DNA of 23,674 nucleotides. Origin: CAZYSK01 sp964649415. GTDB lineage: Bacteria; Chloroflexota; Anaerolineae; B4-G1. A model generated the notes under the pieces. That model saw only the letters and a program-made list of their open reading frames with translations, was not told the DNA's origin and ran no database searches. Below, in pieces: positions 8,385 to 15,280 of the stretch (position 1 is the stretch's first letter; every line of letters starts with the position of its first letter). The stretch is taken from assembly GCA_964649415.1 (NCBI GenBank), contig CAZYSK010000087.1:1-23674 (forward strand), written 5' to 3'. A program made the position numbers and the translations under genes.

Positions 8385-8409
8385 CGGAGAGACCTCCTTG
8401 AGTGCATTC

Positions 8410-8475
8410 GGGCTCAAACGCAGGTTTCGGTGTCGGCGATCGCGGCGATCTCAGCGATCGCTGGGTTCAAACGCA
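8410..8475. repeat. Direct repeats upstream of the symporter, including three 9-bp GCGATC units
   Basis: GGGCTCAAACGCA at 8410-8422 and GGGTTCAAACGCA at 8463-8475 are near-identical 13-mers. Between them lie three consecutive 9-mers beginning GCGATC (8436, 8445 and 8454); the first and third contain the palindrome GCGATCGC. The position just upstream of the symporter ribosome site would suit a regulator-binding region, but it may equally be the edge of the mobile palindrome that follows. Confidence 0.45.
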
Positions 8476-8618
8476 TTATGGTAGAAGTCGCACTGTTACA
8501 CAGAGATGCACAGAGGGGACGCAGAGATACACAAAGAAAAAGACTCTGAGGATCTCTGTGACTCCTCTGTGTGGCTCTGTGCAAGAAACGCGTCACTTTT
8601 ACCGTGATGCGTTCAAAC
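8465..8618. repeat. Long nested imperfect palindrome (MITE/REP-like element)
   Basis: The outer arms GTTCAAACGCATTATGG (from 8465) and the sequence ending at 8618 (ACCGTGATGCGTTCAAAC) are inverted copies with about 19 of 24 matches. Inside, CACAGAG-type motifs on the left (8498-8535) pair with CTCTGTG-type motifs on the right (8551-8584). The whole stretch can fold into one hairpin with a short A-rich loop. Such CACAGAG/CTCTGTG palindromes are a known style of small dispersed non-coding repeat in bacterial genomes. No protein is encoded. Confidence 0.7.
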
Positions 8619-8712
8619 TCATTATACCCACACTCCGCACTTTGCGGAAGGGGTCACCTGCCGACCTGGGCCGCATGATGGCCCGGCGCACCAAATCCAG
8701 CCATAATCCACG

Positions 8713-8755
8713 TTAACACTGCCTTAACATCCACTTAACAAAGACGTGCTAGGAT
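8713..8755 (+). promoter_or_regulatory. Putative Pho box and promoter of mgsA
   Basis: TTAACA occurs three times at 8713, 8724 and 8735, exactly 11 bp apart, that is, on the same face of the helix. This matches the layout of PhoP/PhoB boxes (TTAACA-like repeats with about 5-bp spacers in Bacillus, 11-bp units in E. coli). A -10-like TAGGAT follows at 8750-8755, 9 bp after the last repeat, in line with activator-dependent Pho promoters that lack a good -35. No phosphate regulator is in the window. Confidence 0.55.
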
Positions 8756-8816
8756 ATGGGTTACGCTTATGAGACAATCACCTGGGCAAATCGGCCCAGT
8801 CACTGGAGGAAGGCAT

Positions 8817-9191
8817 ATGACAGAGAGAACCATCGCACTGGTGGCACACGATGGCAAGAAAGCGGACATGGTGGCGTTCGCCACGTTCAACCGCGAGAAA
8901 CTGAGCAGCTTCAACCTGGTAGCCACGGGCACGACCGGCGGCCTGCTGATCGAGAAAGTCGGGCTGAAGGTCGAACGCGTGCTGTCGGGGCCGCGTGGCG
9001 GGGACGCGCAGATCGCCGCCCGCGTGGTGCAGGGCAAGATTGACGCCGTGATCTTCTTCGTAGATCCCCTCGACAAACATCCCCATGACCCCGACATCCA
9101 GACGCTGTTGCGCGCCTGCAACGTACACAACGTGCCCATTGCGACCAACGTCGCCACGGCCGACCTGATCATCTCCGTGGATTCACTCTGA
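8817..9191 (+). CDS. mgsA: Methylglyoxal synthase
   Basis: This 124-residue enzyme converts dihydroxyacetone phosphate to methylglyoxal and phosphate, a bypass of lower glycolysis that relieves sugar-phosphate stress. Family motifs are all present: IALVAHDGKK with Asp12, TGTTGG around residue 40, SGPRGGDAQIAA with the likely catalytic Asp63, and HPHDPD with His90 and Asp93, followed by VHNVPIATNVATADLII. The length fits short bacterial MgsA forms. The ATG at 8817 is preceded by GGAGGAAGG; an earlier ATG at 8769 adds residues with no family match. Known MgsA enzymes are allosterically inhibited by phosphate. The Pho-box-like repeats upstream would add transcriptional control by the same signal. 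The gene stands alone between divergent and convergent neighbours. Confidence 0.95.
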   Translation: MTERTIALVAHDGKKADMVAFATFNREKLSSFNLVATGTTGGLLIEKVGLKVERVLSGPRGGDAQIAARVVQGKIDAVIFFVDPLDKHPHDPDIQTLLRACNVHNVPIATNVATADLIISVDSL

Positions 9192-9258
9192 ACGGACGGT
9201 GGCGAACGCTACGAGAAGTCGCTCGAGGGTATTGTTGCGGCGTAGCGGTAGAGGAAGT

Positions 9259-9294
9259 GGCGTGCTGCACCCCTGCCGCGCGGTGCAGCATGCC
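9259..9294. terminator. Hairpin between convergent mgsA and ybjQ-like genes
   Basis: GGCGTGCTGCACC (9259-9271) pairs with GGTGCAGCATGCC (9282-9294) over 13 positions with one G-U wobble and a 10-nt loop. It lies midway between two convergent stops, so it may end transcription from both sides. Neither strand has a proper T-run after it, so intrinsic termination is uncertain. Confidence 0.45.
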
Positions 9295-9309
9295 AAAAAC
9301 CAGGCCAAA

Positions 9310-9624
9310 TCAGCGCACCTTCACCGCCGTGCCGCTGGCCGCGACCATGAGCATGCCCTGGCGGATGACCTCGTAGTCGATATCCACGCCCACGACGGCG
9401 TTCGCGCCCTTGCGCTGTGCCTCGGTGGTCATCTCCTGAAGGGCGATGTCGCGCGCCTTGCGCACCTCCGCCTCGTACTCGGCCGAGCGCCCACCGACGA
9501 TGTCGGTCAGGCTGGCCATGATGTCACGGCCGATGTGGGCACCCAGGATAGCCTCGCCCATGACGACGCCCAGGTATGCCTCGATTGGACGCCCCTCAAC
9601 GGTCGGTGTCGTGGTGATGATCAT
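9310..9624 (-). CDS. YbjQ/UPF0145 family protein
   Basis: This 104-residue protein matches the YbjQ (UPF0145, PF01906) family. The N-terminal strand MIITTTPTVEGRPIEAYLGVV, the GRDI element, the helix with ARDIALQEM, and GANAVVGVDIDYEV are diagnostic. The family forms small oligomers and has been called a heavy-metal-binding domain, but its biochemical role is not settled. It follows the DUF4342 gene with only 1 bp between stop and start. GGAGG sits at the end of that upstream gene, so the two are translated together. No signal peptide or membrane segment is visible. Confidence 0.88.
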   Translation of the reverse strand: MIITTTPTVEGRPIEAYLGVVMGEAILGAHIGRDIMASLTDIVGGRSAEYEAEVRKARDIALQEMTTEAQRKGANAVVGVDIDYEVIRQGMLMVAASGTAVKVR

Positions 9625-9625
9625 C

Positions 9626-9901
9626 TTATGACTCCTCCGTTTCCGGTTCCATCTCCATCTTCTCGACGACGATGGTGCAGCGCGTCACCAGGGCCGCGAT
9701 CGCGCCGATGGCGGCCAGTTGCGGCGCGAGTATCGCGCCGACCACGCCCAGCGTGAGGGGCATGTCCACCAGGATCCTGCCGTCCTCGTTCTTGATGGCG
9801 ACCCGGCGGATGTTGCCCCCGTGCACCAGCTCCTTGACCTTGGCGATGAGCATATCGCCGCTGACCTGGAACTCCTCCGTTCGCGTTTCTCGTTCACTCA
9901 T
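9626..9901 (-). CDS. DUF4342 family small membrane-associated protein
   Basis: This 91-residue protein resembles DUF4342 (PF14242) domains. It has a charged N-terminus (TEEFQVSGDMLIAKVKELVH), a beta-rich middle (NIRRVAIKNEDGRILVDMPL) and one hydrophobic segment (TLGVVGAILAPQLAAIGAIAAL then VTRCTIVVE), ending in an acidic tail. The domain also occurs fused to UBA-like helices in other bacteria; its function is unknown. A GAGGTGG site precedes the ATG. It forms a two-gene unit with the YbjQ-like gene downstream. It may be read through from the pfkB gene, but a strong hairpin at 9978-10019 lies between. Confidence 0.78.
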   Translation of the reverse strand: MSERETRTEEFQVSGDMLIAKVKELVHGGNIRRVAIKNEDGRILVDMPLTLGVVGAILAPQLAAIGAIAALVTRCTIVVEKMEMEPETEES

Positions 9902-9977
9902 TGTGCCACCTCGCTCTGCTTATGCCGTGTTTGGTTACTACACTTCATTACGTCGCAGATGCAGCGCGGTTGCACAC

Positions 9978-10019
9978 GACTAGGTGGGACGCACTTCGGA
10001 AAGTGCGTCCCACCTAGTC
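9978..10019. terminator. Perfect 19-bp stem hairpin overlapping the pfkB stop codon
   Basis: GACTAGGTGGGACGCACTT (9978-9996) and its exact reverse complement (10001-10019) flank a 4-nt loop CGGA. The pfkB stop codon (TAG on the minus strand, 10016-10014) is inside the stem. There is no T-run on either side, so it may be a REP element acting as an mRNA 3' end stabiliser or processing site rather than a classical terminator. Confidence 0.7.
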
Positions 10020-10961
10020 AATGCTGGCGTACACAGCCTGCCGGTCGATATCGCCGGGGAGCGGGCCTACCGTGCTCAGCTTGCGCTCGGCGATCTCCCG
10101 CGCAAACATCGCGCAGCGCCTCAGGGAGTTCCCGTCGAGCATGGCGACCAGAAACCCCGCCCAGAAGGAATCGCCCGCGCCCGTGGCGTCGACGACCTCG
10201 ACCGGATGGGCCGGGATGTGCGTGATCTTCCCACCCTCCGAGAGAAACACGCCCGCGCCCCCCGCGCTGAACACGACGACTTCAGGCCCCATGCCGTGAA
10301 ACAGCTCGATGTATTCCTCCGTCGTCTTGCCAGGCCCAAACAAGCGCGTGGCGTCATCCAGCGAGGGCTTGGTGATCGTGGCGTAGCCCATCGTGCGGCG
10401 CAGCACCTCGTGCGCCTCCTGCCGGTCCGGCCATATCAGAGGGCTGTAGTTGGGGTCCAATGAGATGATCTTGCCATGCTGGCGCGCCAGGTGGAAGGCC
10501 TTCTCCACCGCCAGGCGGCAAGGCTCGCGCGACAGCGCGAAAGTCGAGGCATGCACAACCCGGGATCGCTTGATCGCATCCTCGCTCACCTCCCGCGGCT
10601 CCAGCCGGTAGTCGCCCTCCCGGAAAGCCTCGAAATCCGCGGTGCCCTTGCTGCGCGAGATGAAGACCACGCTGGTGTGCACGCGAGGATCCATCACCAG
10701 GTAGTCGGTGAGCACGCCGGACGATCGCAGCTCATCCTTGAGAAACTGGCCGAAGGCACCGCTGCCGGTCTTCGAGATGACGGCCGCCTTGCCGCCGAGC
10801 TTGGCCACGTACACCGCGATGTTGGCGGGTGAACCGCCCTGGTATCTGCGAAACGTGTACGCGTTGCGCAGCGAGTCCATCTCCTCCACGGAGATGAAGT
10901 CGATCAACGTCTCACCGACCGCTAGAAGGTCCAGATCTCCATCTGGCGTGCGGACACCCAC
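10014..10961 (-). CDS. PfkB family sugar kinase (probable fructokinase type)
   Basis: The 315-residue product is a ribokinase/PfkB-fold kinase. The N-terminal signature is LAVGETLIDFI plus QGGSPANIAVYVAKLGG (residues ~41-57). The C-terminal signature is DATGAGDSFWAGFL, with the catalytic base Asp264 in an intact GAGD anion hole. Such enzymes transfer phosphate from ATP to fructose, 2-keto-3-deoxygluconate or related sugars; fructose is likely here given the neighbouring sucrose-phosphate-synthase-like gene, but this is inferred. The frame is open for 185 more codons upstream through a tandem repeat. I chose the GTG at 10961 because GGGGAGG lies just before it and the length then fits the family; no ATG is available in frame. 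It is clearly paralogous to the kinase domain fused in the next gene upstream. Confidence 0.87.
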   Translation of the reverse strand: MGVRTPDGDLDLLAVGETLIDFISVEEMDSLRNAYTFRRYQGGSPANIAVYVAKLGGKAAVISKTGSGAFGQFLKDELRSSGVLTDYLVMDPRVHTSVVFISRSKGTADFEAFREGDYRLEPREVSEDAIKRSRVVHASTFALSREPCRLAVEKAFHLARQHGKIISLDPNYSPLIWPDRQEAHEVLRRTMGYATITKPSLDDATRLFGPGKTTEEYIELFHGMGPEVVVFSAGGAGVFLSEGGKITHIPAHPVEVVDATGAGDSFWAGFLVAMLDGNSLRRCAMFAREIAERKLSTVGPLPGDIDRQAVYASID

Positions 10962-10979
10962 GCGCCTCCCCGGACTGGG

Positions 10980-11460
10980 GTCGTCCTGACCGCTCTGCTT
11001 TGCGGGCAAGGATGCCCGCGGTCCGTCACCCACCCTGGGACCGCGGCCATCCTGGCCGCTCTGCTCTGCGGGCAAGGATGCCCGCGGTCCGTCACCCACC
11101 CTCGGATCGCGGCCATCCTGGCCGCTCTGCCTTGCGGGCAAGGATGCCCGCGGTCCGTCACCCACCCTCGGACCGCGGCCATCCTGGCCGCTCTGCTCTG
11201 CGGGCACGGATGCCCGCGGTCCGTCGGACACCCTCGGATCGCGGCCATCCTGGCCGCTCTGCTCTGCGGGCAAGGATGCCCGCGGTCCATCACCCACCCT
11301 CGGATCGCGGCCATCCTGGCCGCTCTGCCTTGCGGGCAAGGATGCCCGCGGTCCATCACCCACCCTCGGATCGCCCGGACGTCTGCGTCCGCACCATCCC
11401 TGGCCGCTCTGCTCTGCGGGCACGGATGCCCGCGGTCCGTCGGGCACTCGCGGTCCGTCA
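10980..11460. repeat. Tandem array of 66-bp units with paired hairpins
   Basis: Units start with GGGCAAGG/GGGCACGG at 11004, 11070, 11136, 11202, 11268, 11334 and 11418, with partial units at both ends. The last spacing is 84 bp because an 18-bp palindromic piece containing CGGACGTCTGCGTCCG is inserted near 11377. Each unit holds two short palindromes: GCGGGCA-AGGA-TGCCCGC and GCGGCCA-TCC-TGGCCGC. The array fills the space between the stop of the fusion gene and the pfkB start. Because 66 is a multiple of three and no stops occur, several frames stay open, producing false long ORFs. There are no unique spacers, so it is not CRISPR. Confidence 0.9.
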
Positions 11461-13980
11461 GGCACTTCCCTCTCCCTCCATAGCCTGCGCGTCCAGGCGG
11501 CGGTACATGGCCTCACGGTCCACCAGGCGCTCGATGTGGCCTACCACGCGCAGCTTGAGCGCCGCCACCTGGTGAGCGAAGCGGACACAGAACGGCCACG
11601 GCTTGCCGTCGAGGCGGGCCACCAGGAGCGCGCCCCAGAATGCATCGCTGCCGCCGATGACGCTTTCCACCTCCACCATGGGTAGCGGGCCGACGCGCTC
11701 CACCGCATCACCGTCGGAGACGGTCACCACCCCGCCGCTCCGGGTGAAAACGACTACTCGAGCGCCCAGGGCAGAGAACTCGCGCAGGCAGGCGGCCTCC
11801 ACCTCGGCCTCCTCCATGTTGGGGTCGAAGAGCCGTCGCCCGTCCCGCAGCGACGGCTTGACGATCGTCACGTACGGCAAGACCTGGGCGATCACTTCCC
11901 AGGCCTCCTCCTTATCCGGCCAGACCCGAGCGCTGTAGTTCGGGTCGAAGGACACCAGCTTGCCAGCGCGATGGGCCAGCCGCAGCGCGCGGCGGATGGC
12001 CGAGCGGGCTGGCTCCCGCGAAAGGGCAAAGCAGGAGGTATGCACGACTCGCGCGCGCGCAATCAGTTCCTCGGATACGTCGCGGATGTCGAGCAGCGCG
12101 TCGGCCCCCCGGTTGACCTGAAAGTCGGGCAAGCCGATCGTGCGCGTGACGAACGTACTGGTGGTCGGCAGCGCATCCGTGCGCAAGAGCGCACCCGTGT
12201 CGACGCCGTGACGCTGAAGTTGCTCCTCCACGAAATCACCGAACGCGCCGGTACCGACCTCGGACAGCACCGCCGAACGAGCCCCCAGCTTGGCGACGGT
12301 TACGGCCACGTTGGCCGGCTGTCCGCCCAGGTAGCGACTGAAATGCTCTGCCGTGCGCAACGACGTGGCCCGCTCGTGCGAGATGAAGTCCACCAGCGTC
12401 TCGCCGACCGCCAGCACGTCGAGCGTCAGATAGAGGTCGCACAGTTCATCGAGCGCGACGTCGTTTTCCGGGTCTGGATCGCGGAAGTAAGGATGGATGC
12501 GCAGCAGTCGATCGGGGCGGCGCGCCGATGGATCGGCCGTCGCTCGCTCAATCGCGTCGAGGTAGCCTGCTGCGGTGCGCTCCCACGTGTACCGGGAGCG
12601 GACCCGCCCGTAGCCCGCCTCGGCGTAGCGCCGCCAGCGATCCGGGTCGATGACCAGCGAGAACAGGGCTGTGCTGACCTCCTCGAGGTCACCCGGGTCG
12701 ACCAAGACGCCGTATTCCTCGTCACCCTGGCGCAGGCTCTCGCTGGGACCGCCGAACTTGGTGACCACCGCCGGCAGACCGGCTGCCATGGCCTCCAGAG
12801 GCGCCAGGCCAAAGGGCTCGTAGAGAGCAGTCAGGGCGAAGACAGAGTTGCGGCGGGCGAACAGGCGATAGCCCGCCGCCAGTTCACGCTGGCCCCGAAG
12901 GGCAAACATCGACACCTGGCCGCGAAGCTGCGCCCGATCGATCACCGCCATCAGGCTGTTCAGCACGGCCCGCTCCGTGTCTCCCACCCCGTGAGAGTCT
13001 GTAGGAGCGGGGGTTCCCCGCCCTTCACCGAGCGGATCCTCCAGGTTGCTCGTCACGATCACCAGGTTCGCCCGCCGCCGGAGCTCCGAACTAGAGGCGA
13101 AGGCCTCGACCAGCCCCAGGTGGTTCTTCTTCGGATCGAGACGGCTCGACGCGACGATACAGGGCAGGTCCAGCCGCTCGGGCAGGAGGTCGCGCTCCAG
13201 CGCAGCCCTGATGCGGTCGTGGACGTCGCCCTCGGCCTCGTGACGCGCGTCGCGGTCGAAGATCTCCATGTTCACACCGGGCGGCACCACCACAAACCGG
13301 GCGTCGTCGGTCCAATCCACCGCACCCCGGTAGGCATTGTGGCTGTACTGGCTGAAGCGCTCCTGCAGCGTGCTGGTGACGTTGACGGCAGAGCGATTCA
13401 TGGCCAGGCGCTCGGCCACGATCCGCCGCGCGAAGTGATAGCGCTCGTCCATCGTCTCTACAAAGGCGTCATTCTGATGACGCTCCATATCAGCCGCGTT
13501 CGCCCGCGTGACGTGCAGCTTGTCCATCTTCTGCGCACCCAGGGAATGAGCCGTGAAGGTGAAAGGCACGCCGGTCTCGGCCGCGATAAGCGCGCCGCAG
13601 AGCCCGCCGTCCCCATAGTGGGCCGTCATCGCATCCGGAAGACCGCCCTCGTCACGATAGAACGCCAAGATGCGGGGCATCCAGTCTCGGACCAGGTGCG
13701 GCCACAGCAACTCCTTGCGCAGGAAACCCTGGGGGCCGGCAGGCAGGCGGACGATGCGGACGTTGGGCGCGCCAGGGTAGGCGTCAAGCGCGCCGGCAAA
13801 CTCCGGCCACTCCGGATCCACAATCTGACGGGTCAAGATGTCCACCCGGTGGCCCATCTGCCCCATGGCCAGGGCGACCTGCTTGACGTATACCAGTTGC
13901 CCGCCGAAATCGGGGTGTTGCGTCCAATAGCTATCGGCGGCGTCGAAGTTCCCCTGGGGGTTCAAGAAACCAATGTGCAC
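11458..13980 (-). CDS. Sucrose-phosphate synthase-like GT4 fused to a PfkB kinase domain
   Basis: This 840-residue protein has two enzymes in one chain. Residues 1-~500 match bacterial sucrose-phosphate synthases such as the Halothermothrix type: GFLNPQGNFDAADSYWTQHP and DFGGQLVYVK at the start, HYGDGGL, FTAHSLGAQKM, ASSRLDPKKNH, and the GT4 E-x7-E motif YEPFGLAPLE (Glu388, Glu396). These enzymes make sucrose 6-phosphate from a nucleotide-glucose and fructose 6-phosphate. Residues ~519-825 form a PfkB fold with LAVGETLVDFI and GGQPANVAV. Its GAGD motif is altered to GGSD (776-779); the catalytic Asp779 remains, so activity is uncertain. A kinase supplying fructose 6-phosphate to the synthase is the obvious inference. 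The start is GTG at 13980 after AGGAGG. A short REP-derived insert lies at residues ~318-331. Confidence 0.88.
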   Translation of the reverse strand: MHIGFLNPQGNFDAADSYWTQHPDFGGQLVYVKQVALAMGQMGHRVDILTRQIVDPEWPEFAGALDAYPGAPNVRIVRLPAGPQGFLRKELLWPHLVRDWMPRILAFYRDEGGLPDAMTAHYGDGGLCGALIAAETGVPFTFTAHSLGAQKMDKLHVTRANAADMERHQNDAFVETMDERYHFARRIVAERLAMNRSAVNVTSTLQERFSQYSHNAYRGAVDWTDDARFVVVPPGVNMEIFDRDARHEAEGDVHDRIRAALERDLLPERLDLPCIVASSRLDPKKNHLGLVEAFASSSELRRRANLVIVTSNLEDPLGEGRGTPAPTDSHGVGDTERAVLNSLMAVIDRAQLRGQVSMFALRGQRELAAGYRLFARRNSVFALTALYEPFGLAPLEAMAAGLPAVVTKFGGPSESLRQGDEEYGVLVDPGDLEEVSTALFSLVIDPDRWRRYAEAGYGRVRSRYTWERTAAGYLDAIERATADPSARRPDRLLRIHPYFRDPDPENDVALDELCDLYLTLDVLAVGETLVDFISHERATSLRTAEHFSRYLGGQPANVAVTVAKLGARSAVLSEVGTGAFGDFVEEQLQRHGVDTGALLRTDALPTTSTFVTRTIGLPDFQVNRGADALLDIRDVSEELIARARVVHTSCFALSREPARSAIRRALRLAHRAGKLVSFDPNYSARVWPDKEEAWEVIAQVLPYVTIVKPSLRDGRRLFDPNMEEAEVEAACLREFSALGARVVVFTRSGGVVTVSDGDAVERVGPLPMVEVESVIGGSDAFWGALLVARLDGKPWPFCVRFAHQVAALKLRVVGHIERLVDREAMYRRLDAQAMEGEGSA
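12990..13026. repeat. REP-like palindrome inside the SPS-like coding region
   Basis: GTAGGAGCGGGG followed by GTT and CCCCGC forms a short hairpin (GCGGGG/CCCCGC, 13007-13021). The GTAGG(A/G)GCG head is like that of the REP arms in the RAYT gene. It is translated in frame as GEGRGTPAPTDS in a region where, from memory, the Halothermothrix enzyme has a shorter loop. Confidence 0.55.
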
Positions 13981-13984
13981 CGTT

Positions 13985-14150
13985 TCCTCCTACAAAGACA
14001 CGCCATTCCGATGGCGCTCATTCCCTCCTACAAAGACACGCTATTCCGATGGCGCACGTTCCCTCCTACAAAGACACGCCATTCCGATGGCGCACATTCC
14101 ATCCCGTAGAAACGCGCCATTCCGATGGCGCACCGTCTCCTCCTGTAGGT
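13985..14150. repeat. Tandem array of 38-bp units, each with a hairpin and an SD-like motif
   Basis: Four units (anchors at 13988, 14026, 14064 and 14102) and a partial fifth occur at an exact 38-bp period. Each full unit contains the small palindrome CGCCAT-TCCG-ATGGCG, or a one-base variant of it. On the minus strand, which is the transcribed sense here, most units carry TAGGAGG or AGGAGG, and the last of these serves as the ribosome site of the SPS-like gene. The array fills the gap between the GalT-like gene and the fusion gene. Confidence 0.88.
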
Positions 14151-14161
14151 CCCCACAACAA

Positions 14162-15280
14162 TCACGGCTCCAAACCGGTCCGGATTCGAGCAGCCGCTCG
14201 TTTCGGGTCCCCGTGGCAGATCCACAGGCCAAGCTGTTCAAAACCGCCGGTCTCCTGGGTGTAGGGCAGAAACTCGAAATACAGCCCCGCCCCAGGTCCG
14301 TTATGCGTCACCACGTTGAACGCCACCTCCCTGCCCATCCGCGGCATGATCCAGCAGAGGGCCCGCGTGGCATCGTGCCAACCCTCCGCCACTGCTGCGA
14401 CCTCGGCCCTGGACAACTCGTGGAGATGCCGCTTGCCGGCGTCCTTCACCAGGAGCATCATGGCATAGGGCCGGCGCATGAAGTACGGCACCAGCAGCAC
14501 AGCGGGCCCGTAGTCCCGGACCAGAAGATCAGGGGGATTATGGCGCATCAGAAACGCGGAGAAGACCTCGCCCCGGTCCGCTTCGAAGCGCTGGTCGGCC
14601 AGCAACCGCCCTGGAAGGACGTTGCTCCACGCGATCTGCTGGTGGCCATGGGTCAGGGATCCGCCAACGAGACGGCCAAAGTTCTTGATGATCAGAACGA
14701 AGCTGCGACGACCAGGCTGCCCCACCCCCGGCTCGGAGGCAGGCGACAACCCGGCGGAGTCCTTCAGAAGCGCTCGCTCGAGGGCCGCCAGGCGCTCCAT
14801 CACGACGACGCAATCCGCGAGCGGCATGTTATGCCAGTCCCGGTCGTGGAGCGAGGAGGTCCACTGGAGGAAATGCAGGCCGCGCGCACGTGGCGGCGAG
14901 GCTGCCGCGCCGGTCGCCCCGTCCTCGCCCAGCGGGAACAGGATCGGATACAGATTCTTGTTTATGAAGGTGAAGCCCTCGCTCAGGTCGGCGACGTCAA
15001 TGACCCCGGTGGTACGGCCCTGGCACACAGCGCACGCGGGCGTGTTCGCGGGAGCCCTGGACGAAGGCTGCGGATAGTCGTGCGGCCTCCGGGCACGCGA
15101 CGCGTTGAACAGAATCCGATCCCCGTTTCTGGGGTCGGCCTCCCAGTGACCGTCGGGAAGGAAATCCGCGAGCCCGTCATCCCCTCGAAACAGCCCGATG
15201 AGCTCCGATAAGGGGAGCGTCTCGACGCTCTCGGCCTGAAGGATGCGGGACAACGCCTCGCGCTCAATCCGCTGGCTCAT
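14162..15280 (-). CDS. GalT-like hexose-1-phosphate nucleotidylyltransferase (HIT superfamily)
   Basis: This 372-residue protein resembles galactose-1-phosphate uridylyltransferases and related sugar-phosphate nucleotidylyltransferases. A CxxC metal-site pair (Cys83, Cys86 in PACAVCQG) is followed by the motif FINKNLYPILFP typical of the GalT N-terminal half. The active-site block IKNFGRLVGGSLTHGHQQI has His211-x-His213-x-x, close to the family HPHxQ motif but with Gly in place of Pro. GalT enzymes swap UMP between UDP-glucose and a hexose 1-phosphate through a uridylyl-histidine. In this cluster it could supply or recycle a nucleotide sugar for the two GT4 enzymes, which is inference. The ATG at 15280 follows GAGGAG and overlaps the stop of the preceding gene by 17 bp, indicating one transcript. 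The exact substrate is unknown. Confidence 0.8.
   Translation of the reverse strand: MSQRIEREALSRILQAESVETLPLSELIGLFRGDDGLADFLPDGHWEADPRNGDRILFNASRARRPHDYPQPSSRAPANTPACAVCQGRTTGVIDVADLSEGFTFINKNLYPILFPLGEDGATGAAASPPRARGLHFLQWTSSLHDRDWHNMPLADCVVVMERLAALERALLKDSAGLSPASEPGVGQPGRRSFVLIIKNFGRLVGGSLTHGHQQIAWSNVLPGRLLADQRFEADRGEVFSAFLMRHNPPDLLVRDYGPAVLLVPYFMRRPYAMMLLVKDAGKRHLHELSRAEVAAVAEGWHDATRALCWIMPRMGREVAFNVVTHNGPGAGLYFEFLPYTQETGGFEQLGLWICHGDPKRAAARIRTGLEP

Noticed and set aside
8436..8461. GCGATCGC octamers as a cyanobacterial HIP1 signature
   Set aside because: Only two copies were noticed, within one short tandem repeat, so they do not indicate a cyanobacterial origin.
7347..8549. 400-codon plus-strand frame opposite the MFS transporter
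   Set aside because: The minus strand encodes a clear 12-helix GPH symporter with a good ribosome site; the plus frame is hydrophilic and without motifs.
10922..11575. Repetitive proteins on both strands across the 66-bp array
   Set aside because: The unit length is a multiple of three with no stops, so open frames are automatic; there is no ribosome site or domain support.
11971..14109. 712-codon plus-strand frame opposite the SPS-PfkB fusion
   Set aside because: It mirrors a secure minus-strand gene and continues into the 38-bp repeat array; no domain is visible.
10980..14150. Possible CRISPR arrays at the two tandem repeats
   Set aside because: The units are contiguous with no unique spacers and there are no cas genes nearby.
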